Of a DNA stretch of 64,000 bases, positions 19,315 to 30,413 are shown one piece after another. The position numbers were made by a program, and so were the translations under genes. Source of the stretch: Coemansia sp. RSA 1804 (Eukaryota > Kickxellomycota > Kickxellomycetes > Kickxellales > Kickxellaceae). Each line of letters opens with the position of its first letter. Positions within the stretch are counted from its first letter, which is position 1. The notes beneath the pieces are model-generated. The model did not search any database and was not told the origin of the DNA. It saw only the letters and a program-made list of their open reading frames with translations. The stretch covers positions 12,486 through 76,485 of the forward strand of contig JANBTH010000009.1 in assembly GCA_027578815.1 (NCBI GenBank), given 5' to 3'.

Positions 19315-20646
19315 ATGATGTTTTGCCTTTGTCTTGCTGTTTTGTTTGGTATAGCCCTGCTTGTTCAGGCTGCAACGCCAGACCGCATGATTGACTTTCG
19401 TTATGCGTACTTGTACAAGAACGGAAAGCAGACCTCTTGTATGGTAGCCGTCATTGACATGACTGCAGGGGTTGTGGCAGCAAATTGCATTGATTTGACA
19501 AGCGATAACAAGGTGGATACATCGGTAAAGTACAAAATCCATTACACGCCATACGGCAACAATACAGGACCCATGTTTGACTTGTCGCCCAGTGAATTTA
19601 CAATCCACCCAGACTACGACCCAAAGACACTCTTAAACAATATTGCTGTTATCCAGAACACCAATGGGGGAACAGACGGCTATTCAAGCTATATTAGCAC
19701 AAAAGATTTTGACGTCATATCAAAAGTATATGTCCGCCGTGATTACGACACAATAACATCCACCTGGTCTATGCCTGCACTTGCTAATAATAAAGTGAGC
19801 GACAGCGACTGCGTTGATGGCTCGCCCATGTACGCGGCAAACTCACGCTACATGTCATGTATAAGTTTAACAGCCACCTCTGTGATTTCCAGTGATTGTT
19901 CCATACCATATGGATTGATATATAGGGAAAAAAGCAATGATGTGATTGTGTTGACTGGCATATATAGCCACTCTGTTGTTTTTGGCAACAACATGTGTGG
20001 CGGTTCTACAAGGATTCTCAACTACTACATTGGACTGTGGCCGTACCTTGGGTTCATTGTCAAGACGTTGAATCAAAAAGTACACGTATACACCCAAAAC
20101 GGAACTGCGCTGTACAGCGACATGGATATTTTTTCAATGAATAAAACAGCAGATGCCAGTTCTCTGACTAATACTACATTGGTGGGTGGGGATCTGTATC
20201 CAATGCAGCGAAGTCGTGAAGATATAACAGAGACAACATCACTATTATCAGATAACAAGTTTATAGTCATCCTAGAGTCCACTGGTAGTAGTGATGATGG
20301 AAATGACGATGCCGATCAAGGTCTGGGTGAGTTATTAACAGAGAAAACGCCAGATGTGACTGACAATAATGGTGGACTGTCAGAGGGTGAGAAAATTGCC
20401 ATTGGTGTTGCTGTTCCACTAGGCGTGATTCTACTAATAGTCGGCGCTATCATTGTGCACCATATATGGAAGATCAATCGCCAGGACAAGGCATGGGACC
20501 CTGCCGCGGAGACATGGAATATGCAAGACATTGCTATTGATATACGTGCCGATGAAATGAACATTCCGTCGCCGTTTGCCCAAATGAACATGCATGACAA
20601 TCTATTTGTTATCCATGCAGACACTAGTGCAGAGTTGAAAAAGTAA
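19315..20646 (+). CDS. Membrane-anchored trypsin-fold pseudoprotease 1
   Basis: A 443-residue type I membrane protein: signal peptide (1-19), trypsin-like domain (about 24-260), variable acidic stalk, transmembrane helix (about 360-382) and a 61-residue cytoplasmic tail. The S1 fold is shown by the three disulfide pairs (C42-C58, C166-C182, C195-C228 by position), the AANC block, NNIAV and the GIYSHS block matching the GIVSWG strand. The catalytic triad is gone: His in AAHC is Asn (N57), Asp in the DIAL-type block is Asn (N109), and the GDSGGP loop is shortened to CSIP with no nucleophile. It should therefore bind rather than cut. The juxtamembrane tail shares HIWK, RQDKAWDP with the neighbour at 21572. 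Codon use is AT-richer than that of its paralogue. Confidence 0.8.
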   Translation: MMFCLCLAVLFGIALLVQAATPDRMIDFRYAYLYKNGKQTSCMVAVIDMTAGVVAANCIDLTSDNKVDTSVKYKIHYTPYGNNTGPMFDLSPSEFTIHPDYDPKTLLNNIAVIQNTNGGTDGYSSYISTKDFDVISKVYVRRDYDTITSTWSMPALANNKVSDSDCVDGSPMYAANSRYMSCISLTATSVISSDCSIPYGLIYREKSNDVIVLTGIYSHSVVFGNNMCGGSTRILNYYIGLWPYLGFIVKTLNQKVHVYTQNGTALYSDMDIFSMNKTADASSLTNTTLVGGDLYPMQRSREDITETTSLLSDNKFIVILESTGSSDDGNDDADQGLGELLTEKTPDVTDNNGGLSEGEKIAIGVAVPLGVILLIVGAIIVHHIWKINRQDKAWDPAAETWNMQDIAIDIRADEMNIPSPFAQMNMHDNLFVIHADTSAELKK

Positions 20647-21571
20647 TATAGATAGAGAACACTTTTGCACTTTTAATCTTTCTTTAATTGTCGCAGATTT
20701 GCTTGTATTTCAATAATAAACCGCAATAATATGTACCAAAAGAATTGGAAGGTTGTACAAAAAAATCAATTTTGCGCCTCCTTTCTATGGCAATCCAATC
20801 CTGGATTTGTCATTTGCTTTAACATATGTGCAATTCCTGAAAGTGCGAAAACGTCATGTTTATGCATGCTCATCCTTGCCCCGTTTTTTTGCCACAACGC
20901 ACGTAAACCGGTTTATTTTTTCAGGATCATATATTGAGGCTAAGCGTGATTTCTTTTTGCTTTTGTAAATTTTTTCTTTACAAACCGGTATTACTTTTCC
21001 CTTTCTTTTCCTCTCTCTCTTCCTCATGCACATGGAATTGCAAACAAAAAAGATAATTGAGAATGTTACACAAAAACGCGGTCAATATAAGGGAATAAAC
21101 ATTATTCTCGTTATGAAAAGTGGAAAAGAATCAATGCCCTTCATTTCCCTTTCTGATTTACAGATTTCTAATAAATAAAAAACATTATATACGCTGCTTT
21201 CTGGAATGGAAATAACTTCCATTGAGATTTATAAAGGGGGTTTCGATTGGCTGGATACATTTGCAAAAAACTCCCTCATGGTCTGCAAAGGAGAATTGCG
21301 AAAAACAAAACTGTGGTTCCTGGTGCATTTTGGAAAATCCACACCTCCCCAAAAAGAAGAAGAAAAAAAAACAAAACATGGAAAATACACATGCATATGT
21401 ATTGGTCATTTACAGGTGTGTGCTTCTATTTGGCTCATTTTAGCGCATTTTCCTCCTTTCTCCCTTCTCTTGTCCTTTTTTCGTTTTTATTATCCTTCAA
21501 CTTATTAATTGTATTTTCGACTTTGAAAAGAAGAAAAAAGGGGAAACCGGCCATATTGAACAACCCAAGCA
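20647..21571. other. Intergenic DNA between the pseudoprotease paralogues
   Basis: 3' region of the first and promoter of the second gene. Overlapping plus-strand ORFs at 21206-21603 are leader or promoter sequence rich in AAAAAG and TTTC. No TATA box was placed with confidence. The AT-rich to GC-rich change falls at about 21.55 kb. Confidence 0.35.
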
Positions 21572-23041
21572 ATGCATTGGTCCATTCCGCTCTTACTTCT
21601 TAGCGCCGCAACGCTCGTATGGGCGGCAGACACAGCGAGGATGCTGCAATTCCGAATGGCGGTCCTTATCAAGAACGGACAGCTGACATCGTGCATGGTG
21701 CCAATAATGACACTGAAGGCAGGGTTCGTGGCGGCCAACTGCATCGACCTCACGAGTGACAATAAGGTGAACATGTCAACAAAGTACAAGGTGAGACTCA
21801 CATCGACAACCGACATCCCGAATGGGTTTGAAGTAGACCTGAACCCAAGCGACATCGCAATCCACCCGAATTACAACAGCAAGTCGCTTGCAAACAATAT
21901 TGCGGTGGTGCAGTACAATAAGGCCACGACCGACACGTTCAAGGCGTACATTGTGGCCCAGAAGTACGCAGAGGACTCGCAGGTTTATGTGCAGAGAGAT
22001 TACAACCAGGAAGCTGGGAATTGGAATGACCCGGTTGTTTATAACCAGGCCGCAGACAGCAGTGAGTGCGCGTCCACGTCATCGCTGTACGCGCAGAACA
22101 AGGATCTGTTTATGTGTACTACCGCGACAACAACCTCAATCGCTGACTCCGGATGCACGATGCCGTATGGAATCGTGTACAGCGAAAACAGCACCAGCAC
22201 CAACGTGGTGACGACCGCTCTTTACAGCCATTCGTATATCAAAGGTGCGAGTCTGTGCAGCAGCTCTGTCACGACAGTCAACTACTACACGATGCTGTCT
22301 ACGTATATGGGGTTTGCAGTTAGTGTGCTTGGCACGGCGGTCGATGTGTTTGTTCTGAGTACAAACGAAAAGTTTACGGACAACACGATTGTGTCGATGA
22401 GCAAGCCGACCATCGACGACATGACTGGCGCAAACATTGTTAGCGGCAACCTGTTTCTGGCACAAAAAGGCATACCAGATATTATCACCTCTGCACCCGC
22501 GTCCGACACAGATTCATCCAGCTCGGCAGAGTCGAAATCAGAAACAGCAAAGCGGGACTCGGCCACAGATTCAGATTCTAATCCAGACTCTAATTCAGAC
22601 TCAGACTCGTTAGAAACAGATCAGTCAGCCAATGAGGATGGCACAGAGGCCGTGGCCACCAATGGACACGCAATGACAGATGCATTTGAATCGTCGGGCA
22701 ACGCTGGCGATACAGAAAGCAGCAGCAGTGGCAGCAATAATGGTGGTGGTGGTAGCGGCGGTCTTTCAAAGGGCCTGAGAATAGCCATAGGGCTTACTGT
22801 TTCTCTTGGCGGAATTCTGGTTATAATCGGCAGCTTTATCCTGCTGCACATATGGAAATCCAAGCGCCAGGACAAGGCGTGGGATCCCAGCTCGCAAGTA
22901 CAAAACCTACAAGAAATTGCATTCCAGCTTGATACCAGCGGCCCGGAACCTGTTCCCCCGCCGTATACTAGAATAGACACAGCTTTTGGTGCCAGTCAGG
23001 TGTCCAGACCAAAGGACTCGGCTTACCTTAAGAAAGGCTAG
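21572..23041 (+). CDS. Membrane-anchored trypsin-fold pseudoprotease 2
   Basis: A 489-residue paralogue in tandem with the preceding gene. Signal peptide 1-18; trypsin-like domain about 20-265 with the same three cysteine pairs. Triad positions are again lost: AANC (N56), NNIAV (N109) and CTMP in place of C-x-GDSGGP. A long Asp/Ser stalk (about 295-395, SDSDSNPDSNSDSDS and GSNNGGGGSGG) is probably heavily O-glycosylated. The TM helix is at about 401-424. The cytoplasmic tail begins HIWKSKRQDKAWDP, almost identical to paralogue 1, then NLQEIAF and a Pro-rich PPPYT that could bind WW or SH3 domains. Stalk and distal tail diverge freely, so the juxtamembrane motif is under selection. A cell-surface sensor or adhesin is one possible role; this is inference. 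Confidence 0.8.
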   Translation: MHWSIPLLLLSAATLVWAADTARMLQFRMAVLIKNGQLTSCMVPIMTLKAGFVAANCIDLTSDNKVNMSTKYKVRLTSTTDIPNGFEVDLNPSDIAIHPNYNSKSLANNIAVVQYNKATTDTFKAYIVAQKYAEDSQVYVQRDYNQEAGNWNDPVVYNQAADSSECASTSSLYAQNKDLFMCTTATTTSIADSGCTMPYGIVYSENSTSTNVVTTALYSHSYIKGASLCSSSVTTVNYYTMLSTYMGFAVSVLGTAVDVFVLSTNEKFTDNTIVSMSKPTIDDMTGANIVSGNLFLAQKGIPDIITSAPASDTDSSSSAESKSETAKRDSATDSDSNPDSNSDSDSLETDQSANEDGTEAVATNGHAMTDAFESSGNAGDTESSSSGSNNGGGGSGGLSKGLRIAIGLTVSLGGILVIIGSFILLHIWKSKRQDKAWDPSSQVQNLQEIAFQLDTSGPEPVPPPYTRIDTAFGASQVSRPKDSAYLKKG

Positions 23042-23612
23042 CCATAAAAAATACAAGAAAGGGCGGCGGAGGAGGAGGGAGAAGGGTCATGACTGGGACG
23101 TGCTTGTTAATAATACAGTTTTTTTGCCATTTAATTCTATTACAATACTTTTTGAATATGTTTTTTTTACAGTTTATGCATTTTTGTTTTGCTTTTCCAT
23201 GTTGTTTTGTGTGACTTTGAGTAAACGTTTTGCATTATTAATTTAGTACTAAAACGGAAGCATTTCAGGTGGTTCAAAGAACAAAATGCCACTGTTTTTT
23301 GCGAAAGAAACAACTGCGAAGATGGGTGGGTTTCAAACATTGAGCGAACATTCCAAAAATAAAAAGTGTAAAGAGGAGTGACTTTTAATTGCGTGACAGT
23401 TAAAAGAAAAAAACCGTGTTGTTTTTCTAGTTTGTGGTAATGAATTTCATTACTTTAGTGCTTGTTGTTGTGGCAACGTATAAAAGAAGAGGGAAATGTT
23501 ATGTCATTTCATTATTTTCTAGTACGATCGTGCTTGCATGCATTTATTGTCCTTAACAAGAATAGAAAACCACTAGTATATCAGTCAATTGCATTATATA
23601 GGAAAACCAGAT
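23042..23612. other. Intergenic DNA with TATA for the 23613 gene
   Basis: An ACGTATAAAAGAAG element at about 23476-23489 lies about 130 bp before the 23613 start. Nothing else recognisable. Confidence 0.35.
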
Positions 23613-23945
23613 ATGAGAATAAGTATAACTCTTCATGTGGACGATAAGCTTCCGTTTATCAAAAAGGAGCTAAAGAGAAAGCTGAATGCGGACAGGATAG
23701 AAGAAGTAAAGTGGAGAAGCATGTCAGGGCTGAGCAGCCACAGCATTGATTCAAAAGAGACGGTAGAGAAATGGAAGACAGGGCCAAAGTTCTTCTTCGT
23801 TGTCAAGACCAAGTCATTGTCATCGTCATCCGGCAGCAATGACCTCGAGTGGCATACAGTTTCGGCAACGCTATTCTATACCAAGCGAGACAAGAAGCTA
23901 AAGAAACACTTGAATGACAAAGAAAAGAGAAGAGCAGCGAGCTAG
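23613..23945 (+). CDS. Hypothetical Lys/Ser-rich protein
   Basis: A 110-residue ORF. ATG 23613 (MRISITLHVDDKLPFIKKE) is used because the 8 codons upstream start at TTG and overlap a TATATA sequence. Predicted alternating strands and helices: ISITLHV, a Lys-rich helix, KFFFVVKTK, then DLEWHTVSATLFYTKRDKK and a strongly basic C terminus (KKLKKHLNDKEKRRAAS). No transmembrane segment or signal. The basic tail suggests nucleic-acid or nucleolar association, which is inference only. No family recognised. Confidence 0.5.
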   Translation: MRISITLHVDDKLPFIKKELKRKLNADRIEEVKWRSMSGLSSHSIDSKETVEKWKTGPKFFFVVKTKSLSSSSGSNDLEWHTVSATLFYTKRDKKLKKHLNDKEKRRAAS

Positions 23946-24194
23946 TTGGCAGACTGCATGCTAGTGCAAACAGAAGAAAGGCATTTACAAAAGTAGTGTC
24001 CAAAGTCTTGCACCTTGGCTAAGCTGACCCCGTCTTTGAATAATGTCAAAGCGCACAGCATAGTATTAGAATAAATAACTTGCTTTTCTTTTGTAAATAC
24101 CACATTTATATAATCTAATCTTTAGACGTTAGTAAACATAACAAGAGAAAATGGAGAAAAGAGAAAGAGGTGAGCCATGGGGAGCTGACTAATA

Positions 24195-26702
24195 CTAAGA
24201 GCCAGAGCCAACCTGCTGGCCGCATGTAGCAATCCAGTAAAGAACATTAGTCAGTGTGTTGCCGTCATCGGGCGTGCACTTGTTGACGTTAGCCAGCGCA
24301 GTGCTGCGGTCAACCACGGAGTATGCAGTGTACAGGAACTGGGCCCAGCCGGAGGTGCCGGCAGACTGCGCAGCCAGCTTCATTCCGTCAGCGCAGGAGG
24401 AGCCGTCGGGACACCAGGCCTCCTTGACCCAGGCCTGGTCCAGCAGCAGCGTGGTGGCGGGAGTGAAGGGGAGCATCTGGATTCCGTAGATGAACTCTGG
24501 GTTTGCGCCAAAGAAGGTCAAGTAGTCGGCCTTGCTTGCCCACATGATGCCAATAGCGTTGTGTTCAAAGGGCTCCATGTAGATGGCCTTTGCCTGGGCG
24601 CGCGTCGGATGCCAGTACCTGCGCCCAGAAGTTGCTTCCATGTTGAGCACAATCTCGTAAAAGTCGGCGGTGTCCTGCAGACCAAGCGCATCGGCCAGCA
24701 GGTAGGCGCCGTAGTAGGCGTTGATAGCCTCGCCAGTGCTCTCCTGGTTGCGGCCATCGGCAAAGGAGAACAGACCAGCGGCCCACGAGTGGCCGTCGTA
24801 GGGATCAAAGTGGCGCATGAAGGGGAACGAAGCATCGGCGTAGGACGGATTCGCGTAGTCGCGCAGCAGCTGCAGCATGGGCTCACGCAGTGGAGCAAAG
24901 GCGGAGATGTCGTGCTTGGCGAGGATGGCGCATGCGTAGGCAAAGTAGCCGTAGTGGAAGTGGTGGTCGTTGTACCAGCCCTGGCCAAAGTCGTCGCCTG
25001 AACCGGCAAGGCCCTTCGTGGAAACAATGCCGCCCCACGTAGTGTCGTGCACAAGCGGATCGGAGTTTGACTGCGCGACAAGCCATGGCTTCAGATACGC
25101 AACAAGACGCGCACCAAGCGCATTGGCGGTGGATGAGTCGCCAACCTCGTTTGCAATCTGGTAAAGGCGCGCAATCTTGGCGGCACCCTTGCCAAAGAAG
25201 TACGGATCCTCGGCGGTGATGTTGGTAGCGGTGGCGGTGGAATCCTTCGGCAGCTGCGCGGCAACCGATGCCTTGTCGGTGGCGCTCAGCGCGTGAGTTC
25301 CCTCGTAGGCAACGGACCGCAGCGGCTGCGCGTAGGTGATGACGTTGCCGGCCACAGCAACAAGCGGGCCCTTGGTGCAGCGGTAGCCGCTGAGACCCGG
25401 CTTCAGCAGCGCCGACGCCGGCAGCATATCGACGTGGTGCGGCAGCGCAAACGTCAGCAGCTGCGACGTGGATGCAACATCACGTGTGCTGTATGCGGTT
25501 GAGGAGTCGGCGCCGGCGGCGGTGTTTGTCTTGTAGAACATGACGATGTCGGCAGTTCGGCCGGAGCCGCTGGCGTTCTCGATCTGCGCATACGTGACGG
25601 CGCCCTCGGTGACGTAGGTGCCGGCGTACTGCTGCAGCACAGCAAGGTTGGCGGCCGGATTGTCGCCCAGATGCGCCAGCTGCACGATGCCCGAGTACTT
25701 GGCGCTGCCGCCCTGCGCTACCAGCCGCCCGGTTCCGTCCTGCTTCCAGTCGATTGCCGGCTTCGACACGATCAGCCACTGTGATCCGTCGTTGAGCTTG
25801 ATCTGCGTCAGCGCCGGCTGATCAGCCAGTGCGCGCGCCAGCTTCATGGCAACGTCATTGCTCTTGACGGTTGAGTTGCGCGAGTTGACTGTCAGCGCCA
25901 GCGCCTGCACATTGACAATGGCATGGATTGTCTTCAGCATCGGCGCCATGCTTGTCAGCCGGTACGTGGTGAATGCCGAGCCCTTGTAGAAGCCCGCCGT
26001 CATCTGCGCGCCCGATGCGCCGCTCCACGTGACGCTGACGCCCAGCGCATCCGCTCCGGACACCAGCCGCTTGGTCAGCGCGCCGTTGGCGTCGCCGATT
26101 TCCCAGTCGGACACCTGCGAGCTCACCATCGACGTCGCTGTGGCCTGGAACTGCGGCATTCCGATCGTCGACGAGTTGGCCGTGCACGTGATGCGGTACG
26201 GGTACGTGTGGATTGGGAATGCGCCGTCGTCGATGATCAGGTTCTGCCACCACTTGTTGGTTGCCAGCGGCATGCGCAGCGCCGAAGCGTCGAACAGCGT
26301 GGTGTTGGGCTTCAATGGGTGTGCTGTGGCCTTGAAGGCGATGGCTGCGCCCGAGTCCAGTGCACTGCGTGCGTTTGGATCCAGCACCGACTTGACGCCT
26401 GCCACCGTCGGCGCCGTGTACTGCGGCACCGTGTTTGCGCGCTCTACGTAGCGGTTGAAGTCTGCGTGTCCGTCCTCCTCGTTTGTGTATGGGTGGTCCT
26501 TGCCCGCCGGCACGTGTGCTCCGCTGGGCGCCTGCGGGAGTCGTGCGCGCTTGGGCGTTGCTGCTGCTGCCGTGGTCATCCAGAGCTCCTTTCCTTCTGC
26601 TCCTGCCATTGGCTGTGGCTGTGGCATTGGCGCGGGCCATGCCTGGACTGCCGTTGCGCTAATTGTCGCCCATGCCGCTATGGCGAGCGCTGCAAAGTGC
26701 AT
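24195..26702 (-). CDS. GH81 endo-1,3-beta-glucanase
   Basis: An 835-residue secreted glycoside hydrolase of family 81, which cleaves internal beta-1,3 links of wall glucan. A signal peptide (about 1-21) is followed by a Pro/Met/Gln-rich stretch, the N-terminal beta-sandwich (TNKWWQNLIIDDGAFPIHTYPY), and the catalytic (alpha/alpha)6 domain. Family signatures are DDFGQGWYNDHHFHYGYF (about 570-588) and DGRNQESTGEAINAYYG (649-665), where E654 and E658 fall in the conserved catalytic NQESTGEA block. Length agrees with fungal Eng1/Eng2-type enzymes, which act in cell separation, spore release or glucan digestion. No GPI signal is seen. A TATA box (minus-strand GTATATAAAA at 26901-26910) sits 200 bp upstream. 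Confidence 0.95.
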   Translation of the reverse strand: MHFAALAIAAWATISATAVQAWPAPMPQPQPMAGAEGKELWMTTAAAATPKRARLPQAPSGAHVPAGKDHPYTNEEDGHADFNRYVERANTVPQYTAPTVAGVKSVLDPNARSALDSGAAIAFKATAHPLKPNTTLFDASALRMPLATNKWWQNLIIDDGAFPIHTYPYRITCTANSSTIGMPQFQATATSMVSSQVSDWEIGDANGALTKRLVSGADALGVSVTWSGASGAQMTAGFYKGSAFTTYRLTSMAPMLKTIHAIVNVQALALTVNSRNSTVKSNDVAMKLARALADQPALTQIKLNDGSQWLIVSKPAIDWKQDGTGRLVAQGGSAKYSGIVQLAHLGDNPAANLAVLQQYAGTYVTEGAVTYAQIENASGSGRTADIVMFYKTNTAAGADSSTAYSTRDVASTSQLLTFALPHHVDMLPASALLKPGLSGYRCTKGPLVAVAGNVITYAQPLRSVAYEGTHALSATDKASVAAQLPKDSTATATNITAEDPYFFGKGAAKIARLYQIANEVGDSSTANALGARLVAYLKPWLVAQSNSDPLVHDTTWGGIVSTKGLAGSGDDFGQGWYNDHHFHYGYFAYACAILAKHDISAFAPLREPMLQLLRDYANPSYADASFPFMRHFDPYDGHSWAAGLFSFADGRNQESTGEAINAYYGAYLLADALGLQDTADFYEIVLNMEATSGRRYWHPTRAQAKAIYMEPFEHNAIGIMWASKADYLTFFGANPEFIYGIQMLPFTPATTLLLDQAWVKEAWCPDGSSCADGMKLAAQSAGTSGWAQFLYTAYSVVDRSTALANVNKCTPDDGNTLTNVLYWIATCGQQVGSGS

Positions 26703-29235
26703 GGGTCGCTTGTGAAAGTAAAGGTGTGCGTCTGCGCTTGTTGAGTGCTGATTCTGTCTGGCTTGGATTCTGCTATGACAATGTCTTGGATCTGGCGTAG
26801 GCTTGTGTAATTGAAAAGCGGCAAAAGAATAGGTCTGTGCTTTTTTCCTCGTCCTTTTTATTGTCTCTTCTCTTGGTCGTCTGAGTGGAATGCAATCGGG
26901 TTTTATATACGCGATGTACTATGCACTATGTACTATGCAATGTACCACATACAGTATATTGTATGCAGTATGTAATATCTAATACCGACTATAATGCGCT
27001 ATATCTATTATTTATCCTCTAGTCCCAGGCGTGCTGCGTCGTGACCATGCATATATCAAATATAGTTGTCTCCGATGCCTCAGACTTGTGACTACCTAAA
27101 TTAACAATGCTCCGTCGAGAAAATTAAAGACCACTTGATGTGCAGTGTTGGCTGAGATACCGGTTAGTGTTAATGGTCAATAAATAAAGGATGAGAAGAG
27201 GGAGGCGGTGGGGTGACCTGTGTTGATTATATTATATTCTGGTCAGCAAGCACGACCAAGGTGTTATATAAAATGACATGGAATAAATTAACAGACGAAT
27301 TGCCTCCTCCTCTTCCCTAGAAAAAAAGAGGGACGAATACGTAGGACAGTTTATGTTTTTTCTCTCTCTAAATTATGCCCTTTGGTTTGTTTCACTTTTG
27401 CTACAGTAGAGAAGCAAAAACATAACATTAACAACAACATGGCAACATAAGATCAAAATAAAAAACAAGGCAGCATGACATGTCATGCCCTTGCCAACAC
27501 ACCTTTTTCGTAATGTTGAGAAGAATAACAGATGGATGGATGGATGTGAAGGTGTGCTAGTTAGTCCCAGGCAGTAAACATAACGCCAGTAGTGTGTGAA
27601 TATGGCAATCGTTACAGAAATGAAAAAAGAGATCAAAGTATGAAGGACACGACGAAATGAATAGGGATAGGAAGGGGGTAAAAAGGACAAGGATGAGAAG
27701 AAAAAGATAATAACCACGGGTCCAACAAAGTTAGCAAAACCCCCCCTCCCGAGAAAGAAAGAAAATAGAGATATACAAAAAAAAGTAATGGCGAGTGTGG
27801 GTGTGGGTTTCTATTTCTCCTTTCATCCTAAACAAGAAAAAAAAAGGAAACAAAGAAAGGAGGGAGGCGCAGTAAGGTGGATGGTTCCAGTCTAACACGG
27901 TCTACTGTTATTTCACAGAATCTGCCTCTATTATAGAGGCTTGGGGGTCGGAATAATACGAATAATAGAATTATTCCAAACAATATAATGGCTGTGGTGG
28001 TGGTGGTGGTGGCGGCGGCGGGGAAAAAAGAAATGATAGCGGTTTAAATGAAAAGGAAGGATATTTTACATCTACATCTACCTACCTATCGACTTGCGTA
28101 TACTATGTAGATATATTCTTGTTTTAGCTGCGTATAAGAGTGGAATACAAAATAAAACAAATATAGAATGCAAAAGTACAAGAAGACTGAACTGTACGAA
28201 AGATGGATAAAAATATAATGTATGGCGCTGATATCTTCTCTTTTTATCAGTCTGTGACAATTTTAAAATATACAGAAGGAATGCAAGAATAAAACGATAT
28301 GAAATCTAGCTTAAATTAGGATAGAAGAGAGGATGAAATGAAATGAAAGAGAAAAAATGTGAAAAGGATGCCTAAGTTAAATCCGAGTAAAAATGCAATA
28401 AACCCTTCAATCCCAAGCCTTCCTTCCACTTTTTCCTATAATTTATACAATCTTTTCAATTAGATAAAGTTGAAGGTGACTATCCCGTTGTCCGTTGACT
28501 TTTTTTCTTTTTTTCTGGTTTGAATATACACGTGTGATATCTGGTTTTGTGAGCATGTGTATAGACAGTCTCAATGTGAAAAAGGAAACTGGTCCCTTCT
28601 ATTCCCCCTCAATTATTAAATGTTGAAAAAGGTAAAATAAATGATAAAGCGAAATAAGAACAGCAAAAGAACAAACCACTAGCGTCTTAACAGTTCTTGC
28701 TCTTGCTTCTATACTATTGCATTGCTAGCTTGACACATACTGCCTCCAATGTGTAAAGCCAAACACGCAATTGCATGCTTTCTTTATCATGGCTCCCCTT
28801 TAACCTTTACGCTTCTTTGCCCCCTTTTTACCAAAGGAAAAATAAAGTACTCTTTATTGCATACATATGTAAATTGCAAAATAGTGCAATTCCATGCTTT
28901 GCAACATGTTTTACTCTTTCATCTATAGCTTTCGCGTTTTTTCCTTTTGGTCTTTACACATCGTTATTCGCGTGTTGAATACGATGGCTGCCAATAGAAT
29001 GCATTTGTTACTTTTTTCTTCTTTTCTTCTTCCACCGTTATTCACCGCTTATGTAAAGATATTACTTCTTTGCTAATATTATATACACGTGTTTCCCTTC
29101 TACAATAAAGAACAGACATTAACATGGACAGCACAAAGTAACAAAGCCCACCCCATCCATCCATTCATCATTCTCTCACACCACAGAAAGCCCCGACTAG
29201 CTTTGTTTTCTATACATGTACGATATTCAGCCTGG
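26703..29235. other. 2.5-kb intergenic region
   Basis: GH81 promoter on the left: TATA at 26901-26910, next to an ACTATG-based imperfect repeat at 26915-26980. Low-complexity tracts include GATG (27528-27545), GGT/GGC (27994-28022) and A-rich runs. No protein-like ORF on either strand; the right end is the 3' flank of the first bZIP gene. Confidence 0.4.
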
Positions 29236-29964
29236 TTATCTCGCTGGCGTCTCATCAGCATCGTCGGTTGTCTTGGCATCGGTCCCAATGAGAAAGGATA
29301 TGGCATGTCGGGAAAATTGCTCGGGTTGTCGCGTCTGCTGACTACTACTACTACTATTATAGTTCTGGTGACCTGCTTCAGACCAATACTGTTGCTGCTG
29401 CTGCTGCTCTTGACCTTGATCTTGATCTTGTTCCATTATCTGCCGTGCTTGCCATCCAACTTGGTCATACACCAGCCTCACCGCCTGCTTGAGTCCCTCC
29501 TTTATTATATGAATCCGGCCAGCATTCTGGCTAAGCAGCTCCATCCTCATCCTCAGCGCCTGTACAACCGCACCCACGTTATGGAAGATCGATACCGAAG
29601 CCTCAGTGTCTGACTGTATCACCTCCATCCCAATTACCTGCTCCTCCTTTTCTTTATCCTTGTCCTCTTCCTTCTCCTCCTCCTCATCATCTTCATCCCT
29701 ATTCATCTCTCGACGAACCAGGGCTGTCTTCTGCTGCTCCAAGATCGCCTCCTCCAGCTCTTTGATATGCTCCTGCAGACGGGTGATTTCGTCCGACACA
29801 TACGCAACCCTGTTCTGCTGCCGCTCCCGATGTTTGGCCGACGAAATCCTGCTCTGGTGTCTTCGTCTACTGACAGGTGACAAGCTATGCTGATTACCCG
29901 TATCGCTATTGTTCCCCTCGTCTCTGTGCTTTCGATTACCGTTACGACGCCTTCTTTTGCTCAT
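29236..29964 (-). CDS. bZIP transcription factor A (Ser-variant basic region)
   Basis: A 242-residue nuclear bZIP protein. The basic region is about 33-52 (RRRHQSRISSAKHRERQQ). The normally invariant Asn of N-x7-R is Ser38, with the Arg at 46 in place; zipper positions V56, L63, L70 follow. An acidic run (about 90-108, DEDDEEEEKEEDKDKEKEE) separates a second helical region (about 118-170) and a Gln-rich segment. The C terminus carries SRHAISFL (218-225), also present in bZIP C. The Asn-to-Ser change contacts DNA bases in known bZIPs, so altered site preference is likely. First of five bZIP genes within 7 kb. Single exon. Confidence 0.85.
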   Translation of the reverse strand: MSKRRRRNGNRKHRDEGNNSDTGNQHSLSPVSRRRHQSRISSAKHRERQQNRVAYVSDEITRLQEHIKELEEAILEQQKTALVRREMNRDEDDEEEEKEEDKDKEKEEQVIGMEVIQSDTEASVSIFHNVGAVVQALRMRMELLSQNAGRIHIIKEGLKQAVRLVYDQVGWQARQIMEQDQDQGQEQQQQQQYWSEAGHQNYNSSSSSQQTRQPEQFSRHAISFLIGTDAKTTDDADETPAR

Positions 29965-30413
29965 TTGTTATATGTGTGTAGATAGAAAAATGTACGTGTG
30001 TGTATTTCGTTTGCGCAATTGCTGTTATGTATAAATAAAAGTCTACATAACCAAAATAGTAATAATTATTAAAAAGTACAAAAATTATCAACCTTCCTTT
30101 TTTTTCTTCCTTCTTTTGTAAATACTAAAAGAGGTGGGTACGCAGCGAACAAATGGGGTAAGGGAAAATATCTACTCGCCACAACAACAACAACTACTAC
30201 GATGATCCTCGCCAGGAAAAAAAATGAGAAAGGAGTAGGAAAAACACTCTCTCCCCAAATTTCGCTCTTGGGAGGTTTTTCTTTGTCTGTTAATTCTACA
30301 CAGTTCCGCAAGGTAAAAAAAAGTAAATCAAAAAACACACAAACAATAGAAACAGCAACCTTTATTTCTGCTTTTATTAACGCTATTATTCACTCCTTCC
30401 TTTCTTCAATCGT

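Noticed and set aside
17081..23945. Homology between the 107- and 110-residue hypothetical proteins at 17081 and 23613
   Set aside because: Only the first few residues (MKIKFQF and MRISITL) look alike; the rest does not align.
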